Source of the DNA: CAVTLG01 sp963735495
GTDB taxonomy: Bacteria > Chloroflexota > Ktedonobacteria > Ktedonobacterales > Ktedonobacteraceae
Length of the DNA stretch: 64,000 nucleotides
Assembly (NCBI GenBank): GCA_963735495.1
Contig: CAVTLG010000010.1
Span: 186,001 to 250,000 of the forward strand
Reading direction: 5' to 3'
The notes under the pieces are model-generated. The model made no database searches and was not told where the DNA came from. It worked only from the letters and a program-made list of their open reading frames with translations. The translations under genes and the position numbers were made by a program. Positions 9,189 to 17,552 of this stretch are shown in pieces. Within the stretch, counting starts at the first letter, position 1. Each line of letters begins with the position of its first letter.

Positions 9189-11888
9189 ATGACGACCTTC
9201 ATGCAAGCGGCGGAGATCCGTCAAAGCTTTCTCGACTACTTTGCTCAGCATGGGCATACGATTGTGCCGAGCGGTGCGCTGATTCCGGCCAACGACGCGA
9301 CTCTGCTGTTTTGCAATGCTGGCATGGTGCCGTTTAAAGATACCTTTTTAGGGCTGGAGCAGCGACCTTATACGCGTGCCACGACCGCCCAGAAGTGTCT
9401 GCGTGTTTCCGGTAAGCACAACGATCTCGAAAGCGTTGGACCCTCGCCGCGTCACCACACTTTTTTCGAGATGCTGGGCAATTTCTCTTTTGGCGACTAC
9501 TTCAAGCGGGAGGCCATGCGTCTGGCCTGGGAACTGCTCACGCGACAGTGGCAACTTCCTGTTGAGCGTTTATGGGTGAGTATCCATGTAAATGACGACG
9601 AAGCCGCTCGACTGTGGGAAGAGGTTGGCGTTGAGCGGCAGCGCATACTGCGTTTTGGGGATAAGAACAACTTCTGGTCCATGGGAGATACTGGCCCGTG
9701 TGGTCCTAATTCCGAAATTCACTATTATCAGGGTCTTGATGTGAATGCGCAACGACCTGAGGGCGTCAACTCGGATGACGATGACTATGTGGAGATCTGG
9801 AATCTCGTTTTTATGCAATATAAGCGCGATGCTCAAGGTACTCTCACACCTTTACCCCGTCCCGCCATTGATACGGGAATGGGCCTGGAGCGCATTGCGG
9901 CTGCTCTGCAAGGTGTCAGAAACAACTACGAGACCGACCTGTTTACGCCCCTTATCGAGCGTACGAGGACATTACTCTCTGCTGATACCCGACACTACCG
10001 TGAGCATCAATCGGCCTATCATATCATTGCCGATCACAGTAGAGCGATCACCTTTCTCCTGGCAGATGGCATACATCCTGGCAACGAGGGACGCGACTAT
10101 GTCTTGCGGCGTATCCTGCGCCGGGCGGCTTACCAGGGTCGGGCGCTTGGTTTTGCGCAACCTTTTTTAGCCAGTGTTGCGGATGTCGTCATAGACAGCA
10201 TGGGACCTGTCTATCCCGAGCTGTTTACGCAGCGTGCGACGATCAAGCAGTCCATCACAGATGAAGAGGAGCGCTTTCTACACACGCTCACCAGTGGTCT
10301 GCATCATCTTGAGGAGGTCCTGGCACAAACAACAGGGACGCGAGTATCAATGTTTCCAGGCCGCGCCGCGTTTACCCTGCATGACACCTATGGTTTTCCG
10401 CTCGACCTGACGCAGAATGTGCTGGCTGAACGTGGTATTGCTGTGGATATTCAGGAGTACGATGAGGCGCGTCGAGAACAGCAAGAGCGTTCACGTGCCG
10501 CTATGCGTTTCAAGCGCGATGACGAAGCTGAGCGTTGGTCCACGCGGGCCTTAGCGCCTACAACGTTTATTGGCTATACTCACCTGCGTACAGAGGGGCG
10601 TATTATCGCGTTAGAGGTTGCGGGACAGGATGTGCAAAGCGCGACGGCTGGTCAACAGGTAAAGCTTGTCTTGGATCGTACGCCGTTTTACGCCGAGAGC
10701 GGTGGTCAGGTTGCCGATACAGGCCAACTCCACGGACCTCATGGGCTATGTCGTATTGATGATGTCCAGAAGCCTGTACCTGACATCTTCGTGCATCAAG
10801 GCGTTATTGAGCACGGTAGTATCGCTGTGGGTGAAGTGGTCGAACTGACTGTTGATAGTCAGCGGCGTTCCGCTATCATGCGTAACCATACAGCCACGCA
10901 TCTGTTGCATCGAGCATTAAGGGAAGTCGTAGGCAATCATGCGCAGCAGGCAGGCTCGCTGGTTGCACCTGAGTATCTGCGTTTTGACTTCACGCAGCCA
11001 CGTCAGCTCACGTCTGAGCAGGTGCGCGAGCTGGAGCGACGTGTCAATGCCTGGATTCGCGCTGACTATCGCGTCGAAACAGCGCTGATGGACTATACTG
11101 CTGCGCGTGAAACAGGGGCCATGGCCCTGTTTAGTGAGAAATACGGCGCGAGTGTGCGTGTTGTCACTATAGAGCATAACAACAAGCATGATGATTTTAG
11201 TGGCTTAGATGCAGTTGTGGATAGTCAATATCCTCTGCGCTCCAGCGAGTTATGTGGAGGTACCCATGTCACGTGTACAGGACAAATTGGTCAATTTCGT
11301 ATAGTCGCAGAAAGCTCGGTCAGTGCTGGGCAGCGTCGTATCGAAGCCCTGACAGGGTCAGTAGCGGACACGTGGGTAGAGCGGCAGAGCCAGTTGTTAC
11401 ATACGCTATCTACTAAGCTCGCAACTCCGCACATGCAGCTTGCTGAGCGCGTTGGGAACTTGTTGGGGGAGTTAAAACAGCGTAACGCTGAACTGGTAGC
11501 CCTGCATACGCAACTATTAGAACGTCAGGTCGGACAGCTCCTGGAGCAAGTGCGCATTGACCAGGACGTCTCATACCTTGCTGCACAGGTCAATGTTGCG
11601 CGCCTGGACTTGTTGCGCCAGCTCATTGAACTCGTCAGTTGTCATCTGCCTTCGGGCATTGTCGTACTGGGAGCCGTGATCGAAGAGAAACCGCACATCG
11701 TTGTGAGCGTGAGTGCCGATCTCGTCGAACGAGGCTACCATGCGGGCAAAATCGCGCGTGCATTAGCTAGCGTCATTGGTGGAGGAGGTGGAGGCCGAGT
11801 AGAGATTGCGCAAGCCGGCGGACGTGATCCACAAGCTCTCTCATCTGCCCTGGAGCATGTTGTGCAAATTTTAAGTATTAATGCTTAA
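9189..11888 (+). CDS. alaS: Alanyl-tRNA synthetase
   Basis: This 899-aa enzyme charges tRNA-Ala with alanine in the cytoplasm. The catalytic core has the class II motifs (FLDYFAQHGHTIVPSGAL, FFEMLGNFSFGDYFK, GMGLERIAA), the editing domain has HTATHLLHRAL and SELCGGTHV (zinc-binding H-H-C-H set), and the C-terminal glycine-rich C-Ala segment reads GGGGGGRVEIAQAGG. Length is normal for bacterial AlaRS. AAAGGGAGC lies upstream of the ATG. Expression should be set by the T-box leader immediately upstream. Confidence 0.98.
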   Translation: MTTFMQAAEIRQSFLDYFAQHGHTIVPSGALIPANDATLLFCNAGMVPFKDTFLGLEQRPYTRATTAQKCLRVSGKHNDLESVGPSPRHHTFFEMLGNFSFGDYFKREAMRLAWELLTRQWQLPVERLWVSIHVNDDEAARLWEEVGVERQRILRFGDKNNFWSMGDTGPCGPNSEIHYYQGLDVNAQRPEGVNSDDDDYVEIWNLVFMQYKRDAQGTLTPLPRPAIDTGMGLERIAAALQGVRNNYETDLFTPLIERTRTLLSADTRHYREHQSAYHIIADHSRAITFLLADGIHPGNEGRDYVLRRILRRAAYQGRALGFAQPFLASVADVVIDSMGPVYPELFTQRATIKQSITDEEERFLHTLTSGLHHLEEVLAQTTGTRVSMFPGRAAFTLHDTYGFPLDLTQNVLAERGIAVDIQEYDEARREQQERSRAAMRFKRDDEAERWSTRALAPTTFIGYTHLRTEGRIIALEVAGQDVQSATAGQQVKLVLDRTPFYAESGGQVADTGQLHGPHGLCRIDDVQKPVPDIFVHQGVIEHGSIAVGEVVELTVDSQRRSAIMRNHTATHLLHRALREVVGNHAQQAGSLVAPEYLRFDFTQPRQLTSEQVRELERRVNAWIRADYRVETALMDYTAARETGAMALFSEKYGASVRVVTIEHNNKHDDFSGLDAVVDSQYPLRSSELCGGTHVTCTGQIGQFRIVAESSVSAGQRRIEALTGSVADTWVERQSQLLHTLSTKLATPHMQLAERVGNLLGELKQRNAELVALHTQLLERQVGQLLEQVRIDQDVSYLAAQVNVARLDLLRQLIELVSCHLPSGIVVLGAVIEEKPHIVVSVSADLVERGYHAGKIARALASVIGGGGGGRVEIAQAGGRDPQALSSALEHVVQILSINA

Positions 11889-11931
11889 ATGTGGGTCCTA
11901 TTGTGCAATGTTAGCTTAATAGGATCTGCCG

Positions 11932-12066
11932 GGGGTCTCCATCCTTACGGGGAAACATTGGGAAACCGGGTAGGGGCGTCACCTCGCGTGCGCTCCCGGG
12001 ATGGTCGCCTACCCAACGGCGCACAGCAGTTATCCTGTTTTCTCCTCATGGACGGAGAGTCCCCGC
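11932..12066. repeat. Dispersed GGGTAGGGGCG inverted-repeat element, copy A (degenerate)
   Basis: GGGAAACCGGGTAGGGGCGT near 11958-11978 is followed by a GCTCCCGGG centre and GCCTACCC. Outer ends GTCTCCATCC and GGACGGAGAGTCCCC form an imperfect inverted repeat. The same design occurs at 44690-44811 and 50990-51165. No coding capacity was seen. The element sits directly after alaS. Confidence 0.65.
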
Positions 12067-12289
12067 CTGTATACTCTAGACAAGAGCAACGTCGAACCGA
12101 TATAATAGCTATAGAATAAAAGAGTAGGATTTTCTAAGAGGCAATCATATGGGTATAAGCACAGGGCACAACTAAGCGCAGCCCATTCTGGGTTTATAGC
12201 TTGAGTATAGCATGTTTCTCGACTCTGTACGTGAACATGCGTGTGCCGCTTGCCTCGCTTTCCTTTCAAGATTGGGCTCCGCAACAGGT

Positions 12290-12320
12290 CGCATCAGCTT
12301 TATGGCTGAGCGGCTTTTTT
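12290..12320 (+). terminator. Attenuator-like hairpin in the leader of the erm-type gene
   Basis: CGC-a-TCAGC (12290-12298) pairs with GCTGA-GCG (12305-12312) with one bulged A, and six T follow at 12315-12320, only 40 bases before the methylase ATG. An intrinsic terminator this close to the start would stop transcription unless relieved, as in attenuation-controlled resistance genes. Confidence 0.5.
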
Positions 12321-12360
12321 ATGTTCTTTGCGGCACTCCATATCTTGAAAGGACTGTACT

Positions 12361-13240
12361 ATGTCTGCTATTCAGCAACGCAGTGTGCTGTATGCGCAAA
12401 ACTTCCTCAAAAGCCGACACCTGGTGGATCAACTTCTCGATAGGTGTAACATTGGCCTCAATGATATTGTCTACGAGATAGGGCCGGGCAAAGGCATCAT
12501 CACTGAACGTCTGGCACGGCACTGCCGCCAGGTGATCGCCATAGAAAAGGACCCACAGCTTGTCGCTGCTTTACGCTCCAAATTTGCCGGGATAGGCAAT
12601 ATTCGACTGCATGAAGGTGACTTTTCTGCGGTACTGCCTGCCTCGCGGTCATTACAAAGTGTTTGCCAATATTCCTTTCAATATTACAAGCGAGATCGTG
12701 ACCCGCTTAACGGCGGCGGTTGTTCCGCCCGATGATACCTATCTCATTATGCAGAAGGAGGCTGCGGAGAAATTCCTGGGCGTGCCGCGCGCGTCACTGT
12801 ACGGGATGCTCTTAACGCCATGCTTTGAACTGGAGCTGCTCTACCGTTTCAGACGTAATGATTTCGTACCAGCCCCACGTGTTGATGTAGTGATGTTGCG
12901 CCTGCGCAAGCGTGGTCCTCCGTTGGTATCGCGCGACGACATGCCACTATTTCGCGACTTTGTAACCTATTGTTTTACCGCAACTCAGCCATCTTTGAGG
13001 AGCACCTTCAACGGTATCTTTACGCCTCGCCAACTCAAACGACTCAGTAACAACCTGGACCTCGATTTAGCTGCGACACCCACTTCCCTCTGTTTTGAGC
13101 AATGGTTATGCCTGTTTGATTGCTTTAAGCATGTTGCTAATGCACAGGCAATACGCACAATCCTGGGTAGTGAGACGCGCTTACGGCGGCAACAGGCCAG
13201 GCTGGAGAAGATACACCGGACATGTGTTGCAAAACGATAA
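12361..13240 (+). pseudogene. erm: Erm/KsgA-type 23S rRNA adenine dimethyltransferase, broken by one frameshift
   Basis: Two overlapping frames make up one protein of about 292 aa. The first part (from the ATG at 12361) has QNFLKSRHLVDQLL, the SAM motif EIGPGKGIITERLA and IEKDPQLVAAL. The rest continues one frame over with FANIPFNITSEIVTRL, the catalytic N-I-P-F motif, and PAPRVDVVMLRL. The switch falls at about 12636-12648 in a CTGCCTGCC stretch; the joined length of 880 nt is one base too many. Intact relatives dimethylate A2058 of 23S rRNA and give macrolide resistance. This copy is either inactive or contains a sequencing error. An attenuator-like hairpin lies upstream. Confidence 0.85.
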
Positions 13241-13465
13241 CTAAGGCAACGACATGATTTTTAGCTGCGGTGCTGCATAGTGTTAGGGATTCCGTACCGC
13301 GAATATATGGCTCTGGCAAGCTAAGGTCATCTTCGGTGAGGTAGCTGGTGCTGCACAAACCCAGCAGTGCAAAGATGCAGGGGACTGTAAGAGACACGAT
13401 GTGCTAGACAAACTTCCCTATCTTCAGCTATAGTAAGGGCAAGCGCATCGATGCCCACAATCCTC
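13241..13465. other. Intergenic flank left of the IscB element
   Basis: No gene, terminator or promoter was convincingly seen. The right part borders the omega RNA and may supply its promoter. The last 16-20 bases before the conserved scaffold form the natural guide. Confidence 0.35.
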
Positions 13466-13485
13466 CATGAGAGAACAGGAAGATA

Positions 13486-13736
13486 GTCAGAAACCCCTTG
13501 GGTTGGAAACCCAGGGGCTTGCGTGAGTAAGCCATTCTGACCAGACTCAGGTTTGCAAGAGAACCTCCGTTACGAGCGAAATTAGGTACGTTGGGGTGCA
13601 TGCCAGCCTCAACCGCTACGGTCCAGCATTAAACAGGCCATAGGGAAAAGCCAGTGTGTTGGACGTTAAACCGCTTGATAACCTTGTCGAGGCACCCATT
13701 ACCTGGGAAACCAGAGATCCGAAAGGATAATCATCA
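13486..13736 (+). ncRNA. omega RNA (guide scaffold) of the IscB system
   Basis: About 250 bases between GTCAGAA (13486) and the iscB ATG have no ORF but strong structure. GTCAGAA (13486-13492) pairs with TTCTGAC (13535-13541) and encloses two hairpins, CCCC..TGGG with its complement ending GGGG at 13517, and GCTT/AAGC. CTGACCAGAC follows, and near the 3' end is CCATTACCTGGGAAACCAG. IscB omega RNAs are encoded immediately 5' of iscB with the guide at their 5' end, so bases about 13466-13485 (CATGAGAGAACAGGAAGATA) are the predicted natural guide. A related scaffold lies on the minus strand at 34205-34491. Confidence 0.85.
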
Positions 13737-15086
13737 ATGTCCAACGTCTTCGTACTCGATGCGAACAAACAGGCGCTCAATCCGGTGCATCCTGGACGGG
13801 CACGCCTCCTCTTGAAAGAGGGGAAAGCAGCAGTCTATAGACGCTACCCGTTTACCATACGACTCAAAGTTGAAGGAACAGAGCCTGTACTTGGGCCACT
13901 CAGGATGAAGCTTGACCCTGGCTCTCGCACCACGGGCATAGCGATTGTGAATGATGCCAGCGGTGAAGTGGTCTTTGCAGCAGAGCTGACTCACAGAGGA
14001 CAAGCGATCAAGTCAGCGCTTGATGATCGCCGGGCTATTCGTAGATCACGACGCAACAGGCATACCCGATACAGGAAGCCCAGACACAGGAATCGCAAGA
14101 ACAGGAAAAAAGGTTGGCTTCCCCCTTCTCTTGAGTCTCGCATTGCCAACATCATCACATGGGTAGGCAAGCTTTCACGATATTGTCCCATCGCCACTAT
14201 CAGCATGGAGCTGGTCAAGTTCGATCTTCAGCAGATGGAGAACCCGGAAATATCAGGCGTCGAATACCAGCAAGGCACACTCAATGGCTACGAAATCAGG
14301 GAATACTTGCTGGAGAAGTGGAACCGGAAGTGTGCCTATTGCCATGCCAAAGAGGTGCCGTTGCAGGTGGAGCATATTCATCCACGAGCAAAAGGCGGCA
14401 CTGACAGGGTGAGCAATCTCTGTCTTGCTTGTGAACCGTGCAACATTCGCAAGGGAACACAGGATATCAGGGAGTTCTTGAAGAGCAAGCCTGATATCCT
14501 GAAGCGCATACTCGCACAAGCAAAAGCCCCACTCAAAGACGCGGCGGCGGTGAATGCTACAAGGTGGGCGCTCTTCCAACGATTAGAGCAGACCGGATTA
14601 CCCATTGAGTGTGGCTCAGGCGGGTTGACCAAGTTCAACCGAAGCGTACGCGGCTTAGAGAAGGCGCACTGGCTAGACGCGGCGTGCGTTGGGAAGTCTA
14701 CGCCTGATGTCCTCAAGGTCAAAGAAGTCGTGCCACAGCTCATCACTGCGAAAGGGCTGGGGAGTCGGCAGATGTGCAATGTCAACAAGTTCGGTTTTCC
14801 TTGCTCCAAGCCCAAAGGAGCGAAGCGCGTCAAGGGTTTCCAGTCAGGTGATATGGTGCGTGCCATTGTCCCTACAGGGAAGAAGCAAGGAACCTATGTC
14901 GGGCGGATATTGGTACGCTCGACCGGATCGTTTGATATCACCACCAAACAGGGGAGAGTGCAAGGGATTAGCCATCGCTTTTGTGCGCCTCTCCACCGAT
15001 GCGATGGGTATGGTTATCAGAAAGGAAGGAGGGAGTATGGAACGGGACGCGCTCCGGCGGGAGCCTTTCTTTCCTCCCCGGTTTAA
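13737..15086 (+). CDS. iscB: IscB RNA-guided HNH/RuvC endonuclease (OMEGA nuclease)
   Basis: The 449-aa protein has the full IscB domain order. The N-terminal PLMP-type domain reads NPVHPGRARLLLKEGKA, with ALNP in place of the usual PLMP. Then come RuvC-I LDPGSRTTGIAI (Asp near 60), an arginine-rich bridge helix (RRSRRNRHTRYRKPRHRNRK), RuvC-II SMELVKF (Glu near 158), an HNH domain with CAYC, VEHIHPRAKGG (His near 213) and CEPCNIRKG, and RuvC-III HWLDAACVG (Asp near 313). All expected catalytic residues are visible, so an active nuclease is likely. The family is the ancestor group of Cas9 and cuts DNA matching the omega RNA guide. The last residues FLSSPV overlap the right-end hairpin. Confidence 0.96.
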   Translation: MSNVFVLDANKQALNPVHPGRARLLLKEGKAAVYRRYPFTIRLKVEGTEPVLGPLRMKLDPGSRTTGIAIVNDASGEVVFAAELTHRGQAIKSALDDRRAIRRSRRNRHTRYRKPRHRNRKNRKKGWLPPSLESRIANIITWVGKLSRYCPIATISMELVKFDLQQMENPEISGVEYQQGTLNGYEIREYLLEKWNRKCAYCHAKEVPLQVEHIHPRAKGGTDRVSNLCLACEPCNIRKGTQDIREFLKSKPDILKRILAQAKAPLKDAAAVNATRWALFQRLEQTGLPIECGSGGLTKFNRSVRGLEKAHWLDAACVGKSTPDVLKVKEVVPQLITAKGLGSRQMCNVNKFGFPCSKPKGAKRVKGFQSGDMVRAIVPTGKKQGTYVGRILVRSTGSFDITTKQGRVQGISHRFCAPLHRCDGYGYQKGRREYGTGRAPAGAFLSSPV

Positions 15087-15133
15087 AAACGCGGGGCTTC
15101 CAGAAAGGACGTTTTGTGAAGGAGCACATGGTC

Positions 15134-16003
15134 ATGTCTCATCGGAAAGATAGCCAACGGGAACTGCCCAGTACGTATTTTATTCAAGATCGCTCGATGA
15201 AAGAAGAACTGAAACGGGTGCAAATTCAGGGTCACATGCTCACCACTGCTATGGGCGGTGCGCTGCCCGAGCAGCCGGCCCCAGAGCGCTTTCAGCGGGT
15301 GCTCGATGTGGGCTGTGGGACTGGTGAGTGGCTTATTGAAGCGGCCAAAACCTATCCGAGGATGTCCCTGCTGATCGGAGTAGATATAAGCAACACGATT
15401 CTCAACTATGCACGAGCGCAGGCGGTAGCCCAGGGGGTACATGACCGCGTAAAATTTCGCCAGATGGATGTGCTGCGCGGGCTCGAATTTCCTCCAGACT
15501 CCTTTGATCTGATCAACCAGCGTATGGCAGTGAGTTACCTGCGCACCTGGGAGTGGCCCCATCTTATGCAGGAGTACCAGCGGGTGGGCAGCCCAGGCAG
15601 CGTGTTTCGCATCACAGAACCCTCCAACCGGATTGAGAGTGGCAGCCCGACGCTGACGCGTCTCTGGGCACTCTTTCAAGAAGCATTCTATCGAGCGGGA
15701 CACCTCTTTACTCCCCCTTCAGAAAAAGTGGATGTGGCCAAGGGACTAGCGTATATGCGGTACCTGTCGTATAGAGTTCAGCAAGTGCAGACTCATGTCT
15801 ATCCATTGACATATCGTGCTGGGACCCCAGAAGGGCAATGCTTTTTCGAGGATATGCAGTACTTCTTTCGGACGATTGTGCCGTTTCTGCACAAGTGGAT
15901 CTATCTGCCCGACGACTACCAGGAGAGCTATCAGCAGATGCTCTACGAGATGCAACGGCCTGATTTTATCGCCACCTGGGAAATGAACACGGCCTGGGGA
16001 TGA
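15134..16003 (+). CDS. Class I SAM-dependent methyltransferase
   Basis: The protein has 289 aa. The SAM-binding motif I reads VLDVGCGTGEWLIEAA, followed by LIGVDISNTILNYARAQA (acidic ribose ligand) and PPDSFDLINQRMAVSYL. The ATG at 15134 is chosen because GAAGGAG lies 9 bases upstream; ATG at 15128 is too close to it. The acceptor substrate is unknown. Its ribosome-binding site lies a few bases outside the IscB right end, so the element sits directly in this gene's promoter zone. Confidence 0.85.
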   Translation: MSHRKDSQRELPSTYFIQDRSMKEELKRVQIQGHMLTTAMGGALPEQPAPERFQRVLDVGCGTGEWLIEAAKTYPRMSLLIGVDISNTILNYARAQAVAQGVHDRVKFRQMDVLRGLEFPPDSFDLINQRMAVSYLRTWEWPHLMQEYQRVGSPGSVFRITEPSNRIESGSPTLTRLWALFQEAFYRAGHLFTPPSEKVDVAKGLAYMRYLSYRVQQVQTHVYPLTYRAGTPEGQCFFEDMQYFFRTIVPFLHKWIYLPDDYQESYQQMLYEMQRPDFIATWEMNTAWG

Positions 16004-16161
16004 CGCGGTAAAGGTTCTCATCACCGATCCAGTGCTCAGGAGAGGAGCGCAAGCCTCTGGAACGTTAGAACCACCGCAATGATTATCTTTGCCGCATATG
16101 GTCCTGGCCTTTTTTGGTCTGGTAGATTTCTTCTATAGACTATTTGGAAATGGTTGCTATA

Positions 16162-16842
16162 ATGTTGACAGAGCGAGCGTTGCTGCGTCTCCATGTTGAG
16201 GCTGTCTGGTATGTGCGACTTCCTCCACTTGTACACAATGAGCATGACCTTTTGCCTACCAGCTCTCTGCCTGCGTGGAAGCTTTGTGTGGCCCAGCTAA
16301 CCGATGAGCGTATTCATCTCTGGCGACCAGACGTCAGTGGGACAGAGCGTGAAGCCCTGCGTCTGCGCGTGGATGAGGCGCTGGCATTTCCACTGCTCGG
16401 TGATCTCATCGCGGGCGTCAGTCGCGAAGTGGCCTTTTCTCTGCTCGCCTCACCAAAAATTGCTGTAGATGCCGCGCGGCGTATCGCACGCCCTATGACC
16501 ATCCAGGATCGCGCACTTATCGCAGGTTTTGACTCAGGTGCTCTGGCGGACTTTGCGCATCCAGAACTACACCCCTTCATGGGCGTCGTTGATGCTGGAC
16601 GTTTACTGTGCCTGGCGCATAGCGCTCGTCGTACCACCGATGCCTGTGAATTGGGCATCGATACCTTACCAGAGGCGCGTCGTAGAGGCTATGCGCTGGC
16701 CGCCACTGTCGTCTGGACACAGGCAATTGTGCAGGAGGGACTTGTTCCATTGTATAGCGCCCTGGCCGAGAATAGCGCATCGCTTAACTTAGCGGCGGCT
16801 GCGGGCTATCGGGCTTTTGCGCGGGCCGCAACGCTTGAATAA
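16162..16842 (+). CDS. GNAT-family N-acetyltransferase
   Basis: The product has about 226 aa. The C-terminal part shows the GNAT core: ELGIDTLPEARRRGYALAA (acetyl-CoA pyrophosphate loop R-R-R-G-Y) and YSALAENSASLNLAAAAGYRAF, the usual final helix and strand. The N-terminal 120 residues are not recognisable. The start is uncertain: ATG at 16162 overlaps a TATAAT-like sequence and has no clear ribosome-binding site, and ATG at 16150 is also possible. The substrate is unknown. Confidence 0.8.
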   Translation: MLTERALLRLHVEAVWYVRLPPLVHNEHDLLPTSSLPAWKLCVAQLTDERIHLWRPDVSGTEREALRLRVDEALAFPLLGDLIAGVSREVAFSLLASPKIAVDAARRIARPMTIQDRALIAGFDSGALADFAHPELHPFMGVVDAGRLLCLAHSARRTTDACELGIDTLPEARRRGYALAATVVWTQAIVQEGLVPLYSALAENSASLNLAAAAGYRAFARAATLE

Positions 16843-16906
16843 AAAGTAGATTGTGCCTATTTCTGGAGAAAAAATATTGGTGGTGATCAGGTACAGCGCG
16901 CTTTTC

Positions 16907-17350
16907 TCACAATGCATCTGCTCGTTGTTGGACGAGAGCCAGGATTTCCTCCTGGAGAGGCGTTTTACCCTTCTGGTCATAGTCGGCACGCATTTGTTCG
17001 ACTTCTTCGATGTGTTGCTCTGACCAATCCCGCAACGCCCAGATCGGCTCGATGAGCGTCTGGCCTAATGGGGTAAGAGAGTACTCCACCATTGGCGGGA
17101 TCACTGGGTAGATCACCCGTTTGACTAGACCGTTGCGTTCCAATCTACGCAACATCTGTGTCAGCATCTTTTTCGAAATCCCCTCGATATGAGCGTGCAA
17201 CTGACTGAACCGTTTCGTGCCCTCTTTCAGGGCCACAATGACCAACATTGTCCACTGATCGGCGATTAATTCGAGTCCGCGCCGTGTGCGGCAATCAGGT
17301 CGAATAATTGGTTCTTCGAGCTTCTTTTGGCGCAGGCCAGCGAGGCACAT
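16907..17350 (-). CDS. HxlR-family transcriptional regulator
   Basis: This 147-aa protein has the winged helix of HxlR regulators: GLELIADQWTMLVIVALKEG, RFSQLHAHIEGISKKMLTQM, LRRLERNGLVKR, and PPMVEYSLTPLGQTL. Family members often sense redox or electrophile stress and regulate an adjacent divergent gene. Here the divergent neighbour is the alpha/beta hydrolase with its dehydrogenase, and a palindrome lies in the shared intergenic region. Confidence 0.93.
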   Translation of the reverse strand: MCLAGLRQKKLEEPIIRPDCRTRRGLELIADQWTMLVIVALKEGTKRFSQLHAHIEGISKKMLTQMLRRLERNGLVKRVIYPVIPPMVEYSLTPLGQTLIEPIWALRDWSEQHIEEVEQMRADYDQKGKTPLQEEILALVQQRADAL

Positions 17351-17422
17351 CGTCGCCTGGAGTCCAGGGATACGTTAGGAAAGCTTCTGCTACGCGTGCA
17401 GTAGGAAATGAAAAAATCAGAC

Positions 17423-17483
17423 TTGCAAGACAAGCGAGCGTTGAGCTATACTCGAAATAGTGACTGGTTATCGTGACCATCAC
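17423..17483 (+). promoter_or_regulatory. Promoter and operator-like palindrome between hxlR-type gene and hydrolase
   Basis: TTGCAA at 17423-17428 and TATACT at 17447-17452, 18 bases apart, fit a promoter for the hydrolase. Immediately downstream, GTGACTGGT (17460-17468) and ACCATCAC (17476-17483) form an interrupted palindrome where a bound regulator would block transcription. HxlR control is inferred only from position. Confidence 0.45.
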
Positions 17484-17552
17484 AGAACGCAAAAAAACAT
17501 TGCGGTCACAACGAGCATGTGACGCATCCATTTCTCTGCAAGGAGAGGAACC

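Larger units (their letters stand above)
13466..15110 (+). mobile_element. IscB element (IS200/IS605-like, no transposase gene)
   Basis: The unit contains a 5' omega RNA, iscB, and a right-end hairpin CCCCG/CGGGG at 15076-15096 whose loop contains the iscB stop codon. This overlap of the ORF end with the right-end hairpin is typical of IS200/IS605-family elements carrying iscB or tnpB. No TnpA (Y1 transposase) was found, so mobilisation would need TnpA from elsewhere. The left boundary is placed at the start of the conserved scaffold, 13486; bases just 5' would be the target-derived guide. Confidence 0.8.

Noticed and set aside
12201..12443. Leader peptide ORF before the erm-type gene
   Set aside because: The frame runs through the hairpin and into the methylase gene, is too long, and lacks a clear ribosome-binding site or stall motif.
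13486..13736. CRISPR array near the Cas9-like protein
   Set aside because: There are no regularly spaced direct repeats; the IscB domain order and the single structured RNA fit an OMEGA system.
14981..15133. Longer start for the methyltransferase
   Set aside because: The extension overlaps the end of iscB and the right-end hairpin; a good GAAGGAG supports 15134.
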